A stretch of 64,000 bases of DNA, from NCBI GenBank assembly GCA_000827495.1, contig KN817553.1:62001-126000 (forward strand). The letters are read 5' to 3'. Origin of the DNA: Hypholoma sublateritium FD-334 SS-4 (taxonomy: Eukaryota > Basidiomycota > Agaricomycetes > Agaricales > Strophariaceae). The notes under the pieces are model-generated. The model made no database searches and was not told where the DNA came from. It was given only the letters and a program-made list of their open reading frames with translations. Below are positions 13,085-24,329 of this stretch, one piece after another. The translations under genes were made by a program, and so were the position numbers. The first letter of the stretch is position 1, and each line of letters starts with the position of its first letter.

Positions 13085-13798
13085 TTTGTTGAGATAGCCG
13101 ACTTTACCAATGCGTTAATCGCGCAGCGTGACGCTCTGCTACTTTCTGACACATTTGTCACTCAGAAAGTTATTTAACCGGATTGCCCTGCAACAGTATG
13201 TTGAGTAGCAGCATCTGGCTAGTGGCCTGACACACGCGACAATGGCAACTCCGCTGCGGCCGTACGAGCAAAAGCACTGACACGACACATGCGTGGTACG
13301 TACATCTTCAGGTTCTGCCCTACGTGAATGCGCCCACCTCCGCGTCTCTGCTACAGATGCACGCGTCATTCCGAAGCCTCTGCCGCGGTATCCGCCGCAA
13401 TCGGTGGCATAGGCCTAGCTGATATCCATTGCAGCGTATGTCAGCCGTTAGCAGGTAGTTATAGAAGGTAAGTACTTATGCACTGCGCCGTGACCGTTGA
13501 ACGTTGAATGTTGAACGCGCTCACAGTTGACTTACGCGACATGCATTCACATCACCGACCATGCGTATCCCTCCGCCGCCTTTATGCGTCTCCATGCCGT
13601 TGCGTCAGCACCCATCACTCACGCGGTGAAGAACGGCACACTTATCAGCAGTGAAATCGTCGTGGGCCACCCGGCCCAGCGCACTGACATACCGCGCTAA
13701 AAAAACCTGTGCGTGGAACATGGCCGGGTACTTGGGGGTATCTTGCAAAGGGCATATTCTCTACTTCCCTGTGTTTTTCGGTGAGCGTTGACGCGCCG

Positions 13799-13831
13799 TG
13801 GACATGCAGTGGACATGCAGTGGACATGCAG
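13799..13831. repeat. Short tandem repeat, 11 bp x 3
   Basis: Three perfect copies of TGGACATGCAG. The surrounding frames remain open through it on both strands, but no gene is supported there. Confidence 0.95.
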
Positions 13832-13859
13832 CGTCCGATGTCTAAACTTATTATTATCC

Positions 13860-15090
13860 ACCTATCAAGGGGCATCGCGCACTGTATGCACGCGCCAGTG
13901 CCGTGGAAGCTCTACAAGGGCATCTGCGCTGCACCCGGTACAATTTACTCTCTTTGAGCAGAAAGAAAGAAAGAAGACTCGTAATATGTTGCCCTGTCCG
14001 ACGCTGCCTGTTGATCTCAATTTGATTTCTTCGATAAATCTGAAACTTGTCGGCTACTCTGTAAAACGGTACCCTATTCAAGTTTTTGGGGAGGTTTTTA
14101 TCATTGATATAATGTCTAAGACTCGAGATGAATATCTACTACGAACCTTTCAGCCCAATTTCAGCCTCTCCTACGCATTCACGATCTCCTTGCTATATTT
14201 TAATCGTTTCTTCTTACAAAAACAATACTATGTCCATTTTATGACGCCGCAGTAATCCCCGCTACCTTAGGTAGTGGGTCTTATCGAGTGGACCCTTTTC
14301 AAAATTGGCGGGCGTTTTGAATTCTTCCTTCTATGGAGTATTTTTCTCGCAGTCACGTATCGGATTTTTGAGTGCTGTGCCTCCAACTTCAAGATCCAGA
14401 ACGCCCCGCGGGTGTTGTAGAGGCATTCAATCAAATCCTTCCTGAGGGAAGTATACAAGTACTTAGTAAAGCACTGATAATGGTAGATTCCAAATAAAAA
14501 AGTAGAATATGCGATGAGCAGTGAATACATCCACCGACAGGCCTGCCTTTTGGAGGCTCATGCGGGACTCAATCTCCTCTAAATCTTTTCGTGATTTTCA
14601 TTCTGGCTATACTTGCCCTCATTTTCTTCCGCGATGTTGGGGGTACAACTCATGTACCTTTCCAAGACCTAAAACGGGGCGCATCCAAGGCGTACGTCAG
14701 TACGCCTTGGCTGCGCCAGTTTATATGAAGTACTACTTACTTGATTTGGTATTTTGTATGCTAAATACAATGGAACTTGAATTAAACACATAATATATGT
14801 ACAGGGAAAATTGTAGGCTCGACTTCAGCCAAGCATAAGTCGACCTTCCTGGAGCAATCCTCAAGAGTGAGGAAATTGGGCGGTAGCAGGCTATGCCGGT
14901 GTCAGCCGGCCCTACGGCTTTATTCTATAACATGCATCTAACGGGTTATCAACCATTGTCGAAGTATCTGTAAAGTTAAATCTGGAATTATTTGATTTCC
15001 TGATGCCGTGAATTCTGAACACCGCGTAATTACATAACCCTCTTTTCCGTCTTTATCTCATTAACAACGTAGTGGGGGACTCCAACAACT
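13860..15090. other. Intergenic apart from the inverted repeat at 14255
   Basis: AT-rich sequence with short ORFs lacking motifs. It contains the left 69-bp inverted repeat and, at 14690-14705, a small inverted repeat (GGCGTACG...CGTACGCC-like). It may include the promoter of the regulator starting at 15097. Confidence 0.4.
14255..14323 (+). repeat. 69-bp inverted repeat, left copy
   Basis: Begins ATCCCCGCTACCTTAGGTAG and ends GGCGGGCGTTTTGAATT. The reverse complement is found without a mismatch at 35810-35878, so the two face each other over 21.6 kb. An internal 13-bp palindrome (CTACCTTAGGTAG) lies near the outer end. Sequence homology stops abruptly at both inner edges. Confidence 0.9.
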
Positions 15091-15096
15091 AACTAC

Positions 15097-17751
15097 ATGA
15101 TACACAGGCGGGGGATGAAGCGCTCGCGAGACTACTCGCACGCGGGTGTTAGGGAAATTGAAGTCGATCTCATAGCCCCGAGCAGTGGGGAAGTGCAGAA
15201 TTCGACACCGAGCGGAGGGCGGCGCACGAAAGACAAGAAGAATCGTAATCGATCGTGCAAGGAATGTCGCAGGTATGTCTGTATGAAATTTGCGCGCTAT
15301 CACTTCCTGACGATTCTAAGACTAAAACTCAAAGTACGCCATTCTTCAATTACTGGTTAGTAGCCAGAAGGTAAAGTATTCACACTCTTTTTCATCAATA
15401 GTGCGACCGCAATTTCCCGTGTCAGGTAAGTATTCATTTCACTTGAGGGTATAGATGGGGCTAAATATTGCCAGTCGTGTGTCAACAGGGGATGCGGAAG
15501 TCTTTGCCCCGGCGGTAAGTCTGATCGTCTATTCCTGGTGTGGCCAGGCGTCTAACGCCGACGGCAAAATAGGTGTCCTGACCTCCGGACGTGGGAGCAG
15601 GTATAGCTTTGTTCAGTTGTGCCAAGACTAAATAACCCTTACGCAATATCCACCAGATTTATCCTGGCAGGTGCGGAACCGTTACACGACAAGATATGCG
15701 AACTAGGCGAGCGCGTGCGCCAGCTAGAAAAAGCCCTCGCGGATGTATTCCAGCAGTTTGTTGGCACGCCGCACCCGCTCCTGACGCCGGAACTTTTGAA
15801 GGTCAAGACATTTCAGGACCTTTACGACTCCGTTAGCCCTTTCCCAGCATCCGCGCGCGAAGCAAACGCGCGCCAGTCGCTCGGGGCGGCGTCGCTGAGC
15901 TCGCAGCCTACCTATGCAGAGGGCTCGCGGCCCACTGTGTCGAAGGAACGCATGATGCAGAACTCACCGCCTGACGTGGCACTCGATATCCTCCAACTCA
16001 GCGCAACTTTTCCCTTTCCCTGGGTCGTCGACATCAGCATGCGCAAGCGCATTCGTGGGGCCCTGCCGCCTCGCGTGGAGGCACAGCAGATATGCGAGGA
16101 GGCGCGGAACAACGCGCTTTGGCAGTAAGTTCAGAGATGCCTACCAGCTGCACAACTATCGCTAATGCTTCACAGATTCAACCTCGGCTCGTCGGAGACC
16201 TTCTTACCAAACCTGCTCAACTATTGCTACGACACGCCGATTGAAATGCTCAGTTCCAGGCGGTTGGCGCTGCTGCTGATGCACCTGTCCATCGGCTCGC
16301 TTGTTGATCTGAACCGTCCGCGGGGTTCGCTCCACAGCGAGGTGTATCACCATCTTGCTCGCGCCGCCGTGTGCGAGATCCCCCTGATGGAGGAACCTGA
16401 CTTTGATGTTCTGCATACGCTCGTGAGTTGACGGTCTCATCCTGCGCAAAATTTCGCGGGTAGCTGACGCCTTACGTAGTTTTTCATGATATGGTATCAT
16501 CTTATCTTCTCTGACAACAAGAAAGCAGTGGGATGTGCATGGAATCTGATGGGATTTGTCGCGAAGCTTGCTCAGTGGGTAGGTTCACTCAGCGCAATTG
16601 TCCTGAAACATTTACCATGAAACTGATGACATCACCTTAGCTCGGTCTTCGTACGTATTGCTAGACCCCCGGTAGAAGTCTCACGATGTCGACACGACCT
16701 GCAGATAGAAACAAACCTCAGCTGAAGGTGCTCCCAGAAGAAGATGACAAGCGTCGCGCTGTTTTCTGGGAGCTGATGCTTATGGACTGCCAGATGGTGC
16801 GCTTCCTCCTCCCTTCTTCCCTGAATATATTTACATGCGTCGCTTCTCCAGTCGCTCTCTCTTGGCCGGCCACCCTCCATACAACCCGCACACGTCGACA
16901 TCAAGCCACCGACGTGCGTCAGTTCAGGACTGTATGCAGCCCGTGAGGAGATCACCTGTGCGTCGCACACTCATATGCCCCCCCAAAAAATCGCTGATGC
17001 AGCAGTGAGTCAGACCACGAGTGGAAGAACATATTCTTCAGCAAGTCCCTCACGCCGGTACTCTTGGCGATCGTCGCAGTGCCGCCGCCCGAATACGCGT
17101 ACATCATCGCCCTCGACTATTCAGTGCGTGACTTAGGCGTGCCTGCGCTTCTCGACCAGCAGCAGCCGCACGTCGCGAGTCCACGCTTCCTCGTCATGCA
17201 GCGCGGGCTTGTCGCGATGAGCCGCGAGATTGGTCGGCGCACCTCCCTTTTGCCCACGTACGCGACACTGACATCATAGCCGTATATCCAGTACTCCTCC
17301 AGCTGCACCGCAAGTACTTTTCAGACGTAATGAGCGGCCCAGCAGAATTTGATCTCGCACACCCATACGCACCATCCGTGCTCGCGACATACCTCGCCGC
17401 GGCAAACGTGATTGGCTCAGTCGAGACGCTATTCAGCCAGCAGCAGCAGCTCAGTGTGCGCTTTCGGCACTTCTGGTTCAACTCACTCTCCGCAGCAGTT
17501 CGTCTTCGTGTCCGAATAGTAACATATTTGAGCCCCTTACTGACGGATGTTATTAGGTCGTCCTCGCACTCTTAATCTCTCGCGCTCCGACGACGCTTAT
17601 TGCGGCGACTGCGTTCCGCGTGCTCGAGAAGGCATACCTGCTTTTTGGAAAGGCGGCGAAAGCACTGCCGTTCAGCAGTAGTGCCCTGGTGCGTGCGCAG
17701 CTTAGGAAAATTATGCATGCGCTCATTGGTCCTCGGCCATCGTGCGAGTAG
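15097..17751 (+). CDS. Zn2Cys6 fungal transcription factor
   Basis: Fourteen exons were read: 15097-15272, 15321-15333, 15402-15425, 15475-15514, 15573-15600, 15657-16124, 16176-16422, 16480-16578, 16641-16650, 16705-16796, 16852-16913, 17006-17232, 17292-17497, 17557-17751; together 628 codons in one frame. The zinc cluster is spread over the first four exons: CKECRRLKLKC, DRNFPC, SCVNRGCGSLCP (cysteines at about 54, 57, 64, 70, 73, 82). A linker LTSGRGSRFILAG and a short coiled region (LGERVRQLEKAL) follow. The rest matches the fungal-specific transcription-factor middle domain, including LSLGRPPSI, SPRFLVMQRGLVAMSREI and HPYAPSVLATYLAAANVIG. Such proteins bind DNA in the nucleus and control metabolism or development; the target is unknown. 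Oddity: an in-frame TAG at 17749-17751 precedes 153 more open codons. Start could also be ATG at 15115. Confidence 0.85.
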
Positions 17752-18210
17752 CCGGTCATCCAGAAGCTCATGGAGAAGTCGCAGGGCACCCTGGCGGGGC
17801 GGCGTTTTGCCAGCGACCACGGTGGCCCACAGCCGCAGCCGCAGCCGATGCCCTCGCTCGCCAACGCGCATCCGCAGCTCGTGCAGGCCGCAGAGGCGAT
17901 CGCGGAGAGCGCGCTGCCGTCGCCGCCGGCTCCGGGTCCCGCGGTTGCCACTGCTCCGGTACTTGCGGACGGTGCACCTGAGGGCGCTTTGGGTGCGAGT
18001 GCGTACGAGCAAGAGGCGTGGCTCCCCGACGTATACCACTTTGGGAACTTGGGGATAAGCGGCGAGGAGCAATGCGTGGGCGCGGTTGAGCTGCCGACGC
18101 CGTTCATCCCTGCGGCCCAGCACGTCGCTGCGGACCAGGTGTTTAATTTTGACCACGATGCGCTGAGTGCAGGGCTTTTGGACAAGATAAGCTATATGGC
18201 GTGGTTTTGA
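17752..18210 (+). other. Open 3' extension of the Zn2Cys6 gene after an in-frame TAG
   Basis: Directly after the TAG the same frame stays open for 153 codons (PVIQKLMEKSQ at its start, QVFNFDHDALSAG near its end, then TGA). It is Ala/Pro-rich with an acidic, aromatic tail typical of an activation region. It is probably the original C-terminus, cut off by a recent nonsense mutation or a sequencing error; no plausible intron removes the stop. Confidence 0.6.
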
Positions 18211-18938
18211 TCAGCACTGTTGCCATTTGGTGTCTTTTTGTACATTTTCCTTTGCATTATACCAAATGGCGCGTTTGAAGAATTTGGGAAGTTGCGAGTG
18301 AGCTTGGAAGGTAGTGATGCTGGGGTCCCGGGCTGTCTAATGTTTATTGCCGATCACCTCGTTATCAGCTACCCACCTTCGGGCGATGAACCAAGTAGTG
18401 CTCCTCATGAGTCATGTGTAGAAGGTGGCCAACTGGGAAAATGTTAAAAGAAATTACTCCTTCAGCTTTGATCTAATCGACAAACCGTCTGGATGTTTGA
18501 TTGCCATGTGAATAAGGAGCAGTTCTACGAAGTCACAAAGAAATCAGGGAAATTTTTGACTCTCGATAAACTTTGCACAAAACCAGCGGTGGCGAGGTGA
18601 CGCGCGCTGTAGAACCGTCTATCGAGTCTCGAACCACTGATGTCTCGCAACTCGCCTGCCAAGTCCCGGTCTAATACAAGTTTAGCGAAGCACATTCCTC
18701 GCAGTCCGGACATTCCCTTGGTTATCAATCATCGGCTATTGCCTGTTCTTTGAAACAAAATTGAATTAGGCTGTGCATATATAGCAGTGTTTAAGGCAGA
18801 TATCGCCGTTGGAATAATCCCACTAATTTTCAAAAGGTGGGCGTGGCGTTGAAATTTAGGAGAGTTTTGACAGAATTCATGCAATTTCAACAATCGTACT
18901 CGGACAAAATTATGGTCAATGGGCCTTTGGCCACGTCG

Positions 18939-20529
18939 TTACTTTCTGATCTCGTCGATGGTGCTGAGAAGACCCAACCCCCTTCTCCATCGGTACGGTT
19001 GATCATCCAGCATCTTCTGGTAGTGCTCCGGGTCCTTGGTTGCGAGGTCCTTCATCAAATGGAGCTTGGCGTCCACAAAGCGGAAGAGGCCACCAGGTGC
19101 GTATTGCGTGAAGGAGCTGCGCGTTTCTCCCTCAGAGATGGGCACGTTGGAGTGGGTGATGACGGCGGAGGGGATGAAGATCAAAGCGCCCGGTGGGAAT
19201 TCAATGATCAAGCGCGGCTCCCATAGTATCAAATGCCCGCCTTTCGTCGGGTCGAAGCTCCCGAGGGCATGAATGGCACACCACCCGTAGGGGAGGTTCT
19301 GGGTGTCTCGATGCTTGTAGGTCCAAACGTTGGGGCCGACGTTGAAAGCTGCTGTTGGGAAAACGCTGACGTGAGCGGGAAATAGCCGGTCTAGATTGGG
19401 TAGATTGCTTGAAAACAAAGTATCAAGATGAAGCTGGTAGTCTGCGTAGAGTTTCGGGGCGTAGTTTGCAAAAGCGGCTGCGGCAGGTAGATTTTTGATG
19501 AGTAAGGCGCGGAGGCAGTGGAGAAGAGCCTACCGCTGGCAAAGGACGCCATGCGCCGAATGTGCGGGTTTTTGATAAGGCGGGCAACCATGGGATCGGT
19601 GTTCTTGTTGCTCAGATTGATGGGCATGAGCGTCCCCTTGCCGTGCATTGCCCCTGCGTTAACGGCAGGGAAGTGGCCTCGGAGGTGGGGGGATGCGCGG
19701 CCCAGTAGCCCGGCGGCTGCTCCTTCCGATCGAATGACTTCATCGGCCTGGCGAGCAGTATCCGCGTAGGAACGATCAGGGGGCCGGCCGGCCAGGGCTG
19801 CGAAAACGCGATTTTTGCCATCGACCAGCAACACGGGGTTGCTGAGCGGGGCGGAAAATCAGGCCAAGGGAATAAATGGCGCAGGGTTGGCGCTTACATT
19901 CCGTTCCACGCGAGCGGCGTGAAGCCGCTCTTCGAAACAAGCTCGTCCTTGTTATGGACCACCTTTGCTCCGCCAGGTTTTCCGTTTTTGGCCGTGTATG
20001 CGCCGGCGGTGGTGGGGAGATCCTCGCAGTCGATAGAAACGGGGATTTGTGGCGCATTTTTCACGTATTTGTCGATAACGGCCGGGGACGGTTGGTGCCC
20101 GCCCTGGGCCACCTTTTTTTCCAAGCGGCGCCTTTTTCTTCTCTGGTTGGCGAAGGATTGCGAGCCCCCCTCTTCGGCCCCTTGCCCGAGGTTTTCTGGG
20201 GAAGGAGAAGGGGCTGAGCCGGCGGGGCCACGAGGGGGCTCGTCTGAAGGAAGCTGAGGCGCGGCGGGGGGGATAACGGCCTCGTCGGAGGCGTTGTCGG
20301 GCTGTACGGTGGCCGATTCCTGCAGCAGGGTTTCGAAGTCGAAGTCGTTCGGGCACCGGAAAGCCGTCCATGGCGAGTACTCCTTCCCTGACCGGGTCTG
20401 AGCGTGGCAATCAGCCGGCGTGTTCAGGGGAGGCTCGGAAGGACGGCGCATCAACGCTTCAGCACGCACCAAGCTCCCAGGGCCCGCTGAATTTCCGACC
20501 GACATCAGCTCTGGCGTTTGCTGGCGCAA
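18939..20529 (-). CDS. TET/JBP-like 2-oxoglutarate/Fe(II) dioxygenase
   Basis: Model: 20529-19898, 19841-19534, 19477-18939, joined by 56-base GT-AG introns, 492 residues in one frame. The N-terminal 200 residues are low-complexity and basic (RRKRRRLEKK), probably nuclear-directing. VLLVDGKNRVFAALAGRP is a conserved strand-turn region of the family. The catalytic core is in exon 3: iron ligands HRD (about His369, Asp371) in YKHRDTQNLPYGWC, GGHLILWEP, the distal His422 in AVITHSNVPI and the 2-oxoglutarate-binding Arg433 in GETRSSFTQYAPGG. All key residues are present. The family oxidises methylated bases in DNA; in basidiomycetes it is expanded and is often found beside KDZ-type transposons, none of which I recognise here. 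Assigned by motif; substrate is inferred. Confidence 0.75.
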
Positions 20530-22440
20530 AATTTGGTCGGCGTGTTAAATGCGCGGTTTTTCCCCGTGTACAACGTCCAGTTCCTGGGGTGAAACTTGAG
20601 CGACGGGCCGTAGGCTGCAAAATAGCAAACGTCGGGGACTCACTTTAGCCTCTGCTCAGGTTTTGCTTGGCTTTCGCAGCGCGGGTGATTCTACGCAATG
20701 CAAGCGGCGTCAGTGATTCCAGTCGGCGAAGCGCTTCAATCCCGGCACCCAGTTCCTTGGACGAAACTTAAGCACCGGAGCACGCAGCGTGCTAACGAAG
20801 GAATGAGCGGGCGGGTGCGAGCGTGCTTACCCTGAAGATTCAACGGCGGGGCCAGAGCTCCGGAAAGCGCGACGGCGGGGGGCGGGAGGGGAGCACCTGG
20901 TCGAGGAATTAGGGCAGCCAGCCAATTTTATAGCATCTCCGAGTGCGCAGACTCCGGCCCATGCGAAGCTCCAGGGCAAGGTTTGCCGTGCGTCGCTGCG
21001 GTGGGTGCACGCGTCTTGGGCGTTTGAATGCTTTACGTGCTCGGCCGCGCGGTGATTATGTTAGAGAAAACGTATTTTCCGCGTAAATAGGCAACTGCAG
21101 CGACGAAAGCGCAAAGTGGGTAACGGGTTGGATCGAAGTTGGTGATGGTGGGCGCTTGGTGAGCAACTAGAACGGCGGGATCTGCTTGCGTCATCCAACT
21201 CTGGCCCAAAATGGCAATAGCAGTGCCTGCTCTCAAGTTCGAAGTCACCAGCGAACATATTCACTCCTCGTCTGCTGCACTTGCGCGCTGTGCAATTGGC
21301 AGGATATAAAAGGGCGTCAGACGTAGCATACTATCTCATACTGTCCTACTTATTAATTACCAAAATACACACTTGCCCTGGATACCTGCAGACATCAATA
21401 AATACTACTTTGTCTAGGTAATTTTTAAAATTACTTCTGGTCGTGATATTTGCTGTACTTTTTGGTGCCATACAAAATTACCTTCGAGGTAATTATAAAC
21501 CACACCCCGAAAGGTAACATATTCTATTGTACAATAAAATATACTACCTTTGCCAACATATTACTACCTTAGTCACAATATTTGCTACCCTTTCTTTTCA
21601 CAGTGCAAAGCGGCGACGGCGCCGAGCCGCCTCGAGTGGACCATGCGCTTCGCGGTGGAGAAGGGCGGCGTGTCCGACGCGTGCGTCGTGCGACGGACGC
21701 TCATCAACGTCCCTGTGTATTCGCAAGTTGCACCTTGGTTGCACCTGCGCTTACGTTTGAACTTCGCACTCAAGCTCATGAGCCCTGACTTTGCTGATGA
21801 CTTCTGCTGTTCTTGCTTGGCTTATATTTATTAGGGACGCTCGAAATTGCGCCGTTAACCTGCCGCTAACATAATGCAGCGCGGAGGGCGAGTTTGGCAC
21901 AACCAACGGCGCGGCCGCCGCCTCGAGAGTGTTTACTGCGATCGCTTCCTGATCCCCTGGCGATCGTGGAGTGATTCTCGCAGCCTATTGCGCTCCCGCC
22001 TGAAGTACCGGGCGGACCCTTGCGTTCAGATATACGCTCCCGGGCCCTCCGCCGCATGCGCGCTGTGGTACGCTGCCTTCTGACGGCAATCTGGCTCGCG
22101 CGTGGCGTTGGTGAGGGCGGCATTGGCTAGTACCGCAAACGACATGGACAAACCCGGAACTTGAACCCGTTGTGAAATCATGTTCTTCTTTCCTTGGGGT
22201 TGTGGCGTACCCTGCTTACCCTGCTAGTAAGTTATAACACAGCCTCGCGTTCTGAGACGGACTTCGGTAAGCTTTGCGTCGCCGGTTGGACGCCTTGGCC
22301 GCAAGGAATACACGCAATCCAGTCCGGTAGATTCACCTCAGATCACACGGACATCAGATAAAGCTGGACCGAGCTTGGACATAAGGAACAAATTTCCCGT
22401 CGAATAAGCCATTTTTCGGTTACGGATATACCATATAACT
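20530..22440. other. GC-rich flank, AT-rich palindrome cluster, then unresolved ORFs
   Basis: 20530-21300 is GC-rich, with two related blocks (TTCC-TGG-GAAACTT-AGC at about 20580 and 20752); it probably includes the dioxygenase promoter. 21410-21600 is AT-rich with palindromes built on GGTAAT. 21600-22120 is GC-rich again with overlapping frames on both strands; the plus frame at 21610-21730 (MRFAVEKGGVSDACVV) is protein-like but unnamed. Confidence 0.4.
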
Positions 22441-22479
22441 ACCGTGCATTGCGCTGAACTTTTCTGTCAAAGCAATCCA

Positions 22480-24325
22480 TCAGGAAAAACGATGCCGTGG
22501 CCAATGGAAGAACTCACCAGAGCCATTTTCAGCGATAAATACACCCCCTTGACCTGTCGCATTCGAAGGCAGTAACCAAGAGATCTCCTCAAATTGCACT
22601 AAGCGTCCGTTAAAACCTAGAATCAAGGCAGATCCGTTTTCCACCTTAGACAAGTCGCCTAAATTCTCAGGGACCAAAGGGTGAAGCTGAGGGCGCAATA
22701 TGAAACCACGCTGAATGTATTTCTCGAACGCTTTAATTGCATAGTTGTGCCGCTGCAGACGAAAACCGATTCTTTGCAGTGTCGGCGTTGGATAGAGGCA
22801 TACTGCACTATTCCAAGAGATATAGTTGAGAACAAGGGTGCTGTGTGCATCAAGTAATGGTCCAAGGGGGGATGAGCTGTTGGCGTATACGAGGCGAATT
22901 AATCGTTTGGTTATAGAGTGGACATATATGTCGCTGCGGTCGACCATATCGCTGAACGACTCGGAGTAGCTTTGTAAATGATTCAGTAAGAGACAATAGC
23001 CATGCGCCAGTAAGAGGTCGCTCAAAGGATTTGACAAGTCCTGTTTGGGTAAGAAGAAGTCGAGATTTTGCGGCCATATCGATGTCGGACAGAACACATA
23101 TAGCGCACAAGACCCACCAAGAACCGCATTTGCTAGCCGTAATGCTTCGAAGAGTTGGGTCGCGGTATCCAGATGGTAAATAGCGCAGACATTCGTCATG
23201 AAATGCCAAAAATTCTTTTTGAACATATCATGGGTGGAACTGGAGTCAGTTAGATTGCCAGTTTGCAGCGCTATTGCTAGTCGGACTAGCCACAGATTTA
23301 GTACAACCATATTTACAACCTATTGGAACAACATACCGCTCATATCCGCAGTTAAATACAAATCATCGGGAGCGGTTGGCATTTCAGTCAAATCTCGGTA
23401 TATTTCGAAGTTGTCGCAGCGCTGGTTGTAACAAACACCTTCGCGCGACCACATGTACTGAGGGTTTGGCATTGGAGGTCCCCGTGAGGGACAGTATACA
23501 AATTGACCGAACCCTTTCAAGTCCGTAGTAATGCGCGATGCAGAGGGGCAGTCAGCGCCACAAGGAGTCATGAAGAGGTGGTTTGTGTCAAGTTCTTGGA
23601 TATCCTGACGTTCATTCATGTTCGACGCAGCGGAAGTGGAATCGCCCACTATATTGTTCGGCAAGGATATTTTTTTCTTCATGTGAGTTGGATACGCACT
23701 AAACACCGCTCGAGATGTAATAGCGTTCATGTCAGACGTTTGCGAGGTATGTAACAGCGCGAACCACCAAGACGAACTAGCGCTTTCTTTCAAAACGACC
23801 CAGCGAGACTTCAACGTATCAGTAATCAAACTCGAGACACACGCAAAGAAACGTGCATACATCGGAAGGATTTCGATGGTTCATCATTTCAAGGCAACAA
23901 ACCTGCGCCAGTCCGGTCGAAGACGATATTTCGACATGGGCAGGAGCGTCCTCAGTGAGTAATCTGTACCCGATTCGTCGGAACAGGCGCAGTAGTTGGT
24001 TGAGTTTGCCTAGGGGTACTACAAATTCCAAAACGTTGCCCATCGGTTCGTAAAAATAAGGTCCTCCAGTGATCAAAGCCAATGGTAGTTCGCCAGTAAT
24101 CGCGGCCCCGGAAACGTCTAGTTCGTCCAACAGATGCGCGATGCGATTGAAGGGCATAAATATTGCCAGGAGTGCATTGATTCGTGAATGGGTGAATGTT
24201 TGTGCTTCGTACCTCAGTCGTTGATTTACGTGGGAGGCAGTGATTATATCCTGCCATGATAAGAGCGACAGTATGCATAGAAGGAGATCCGTTGTTTCCC
24301 AAAAATCTTGCACTGGAGGAGGCAT
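22480..24325 (-). CDS. F-box-like protein with agaricomycete C-terminal domain
   Basis: Model: 24325-23861, 23808-23337, 23276-22480; introns 52 and 60 bases, GT-AG, 577 residues in one frame. The N-terminus (DLLLCILSLLSWQDIITASHV) fits an F-box, the module that links substrate receptors to Skp1 in SCF ubiquitin ligases. The middle contains MNAITSRAVFSAYPTH, a motif I associate with expanded agaricomycete F-box proteins. The last exon (HFMTNVCAIYHLDTATQLF, LGGSCALYVFCPTS) matches a separate recurrent agaricomycete domain, so this may be a natural fusion or two adjoining genes. No catalytic function is expected. Start chosen at MPPPVQDFW, just upstream of the F-box. Confidence 0.65.
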
Positions 24326-24329
24326 GATT

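Noticed and set aside
17553..18185. 210-codon minus-strand ORF
   Set aside because: Antisense to the last exon and extension of the Zn2Cys6 gene; open because of high GC content.
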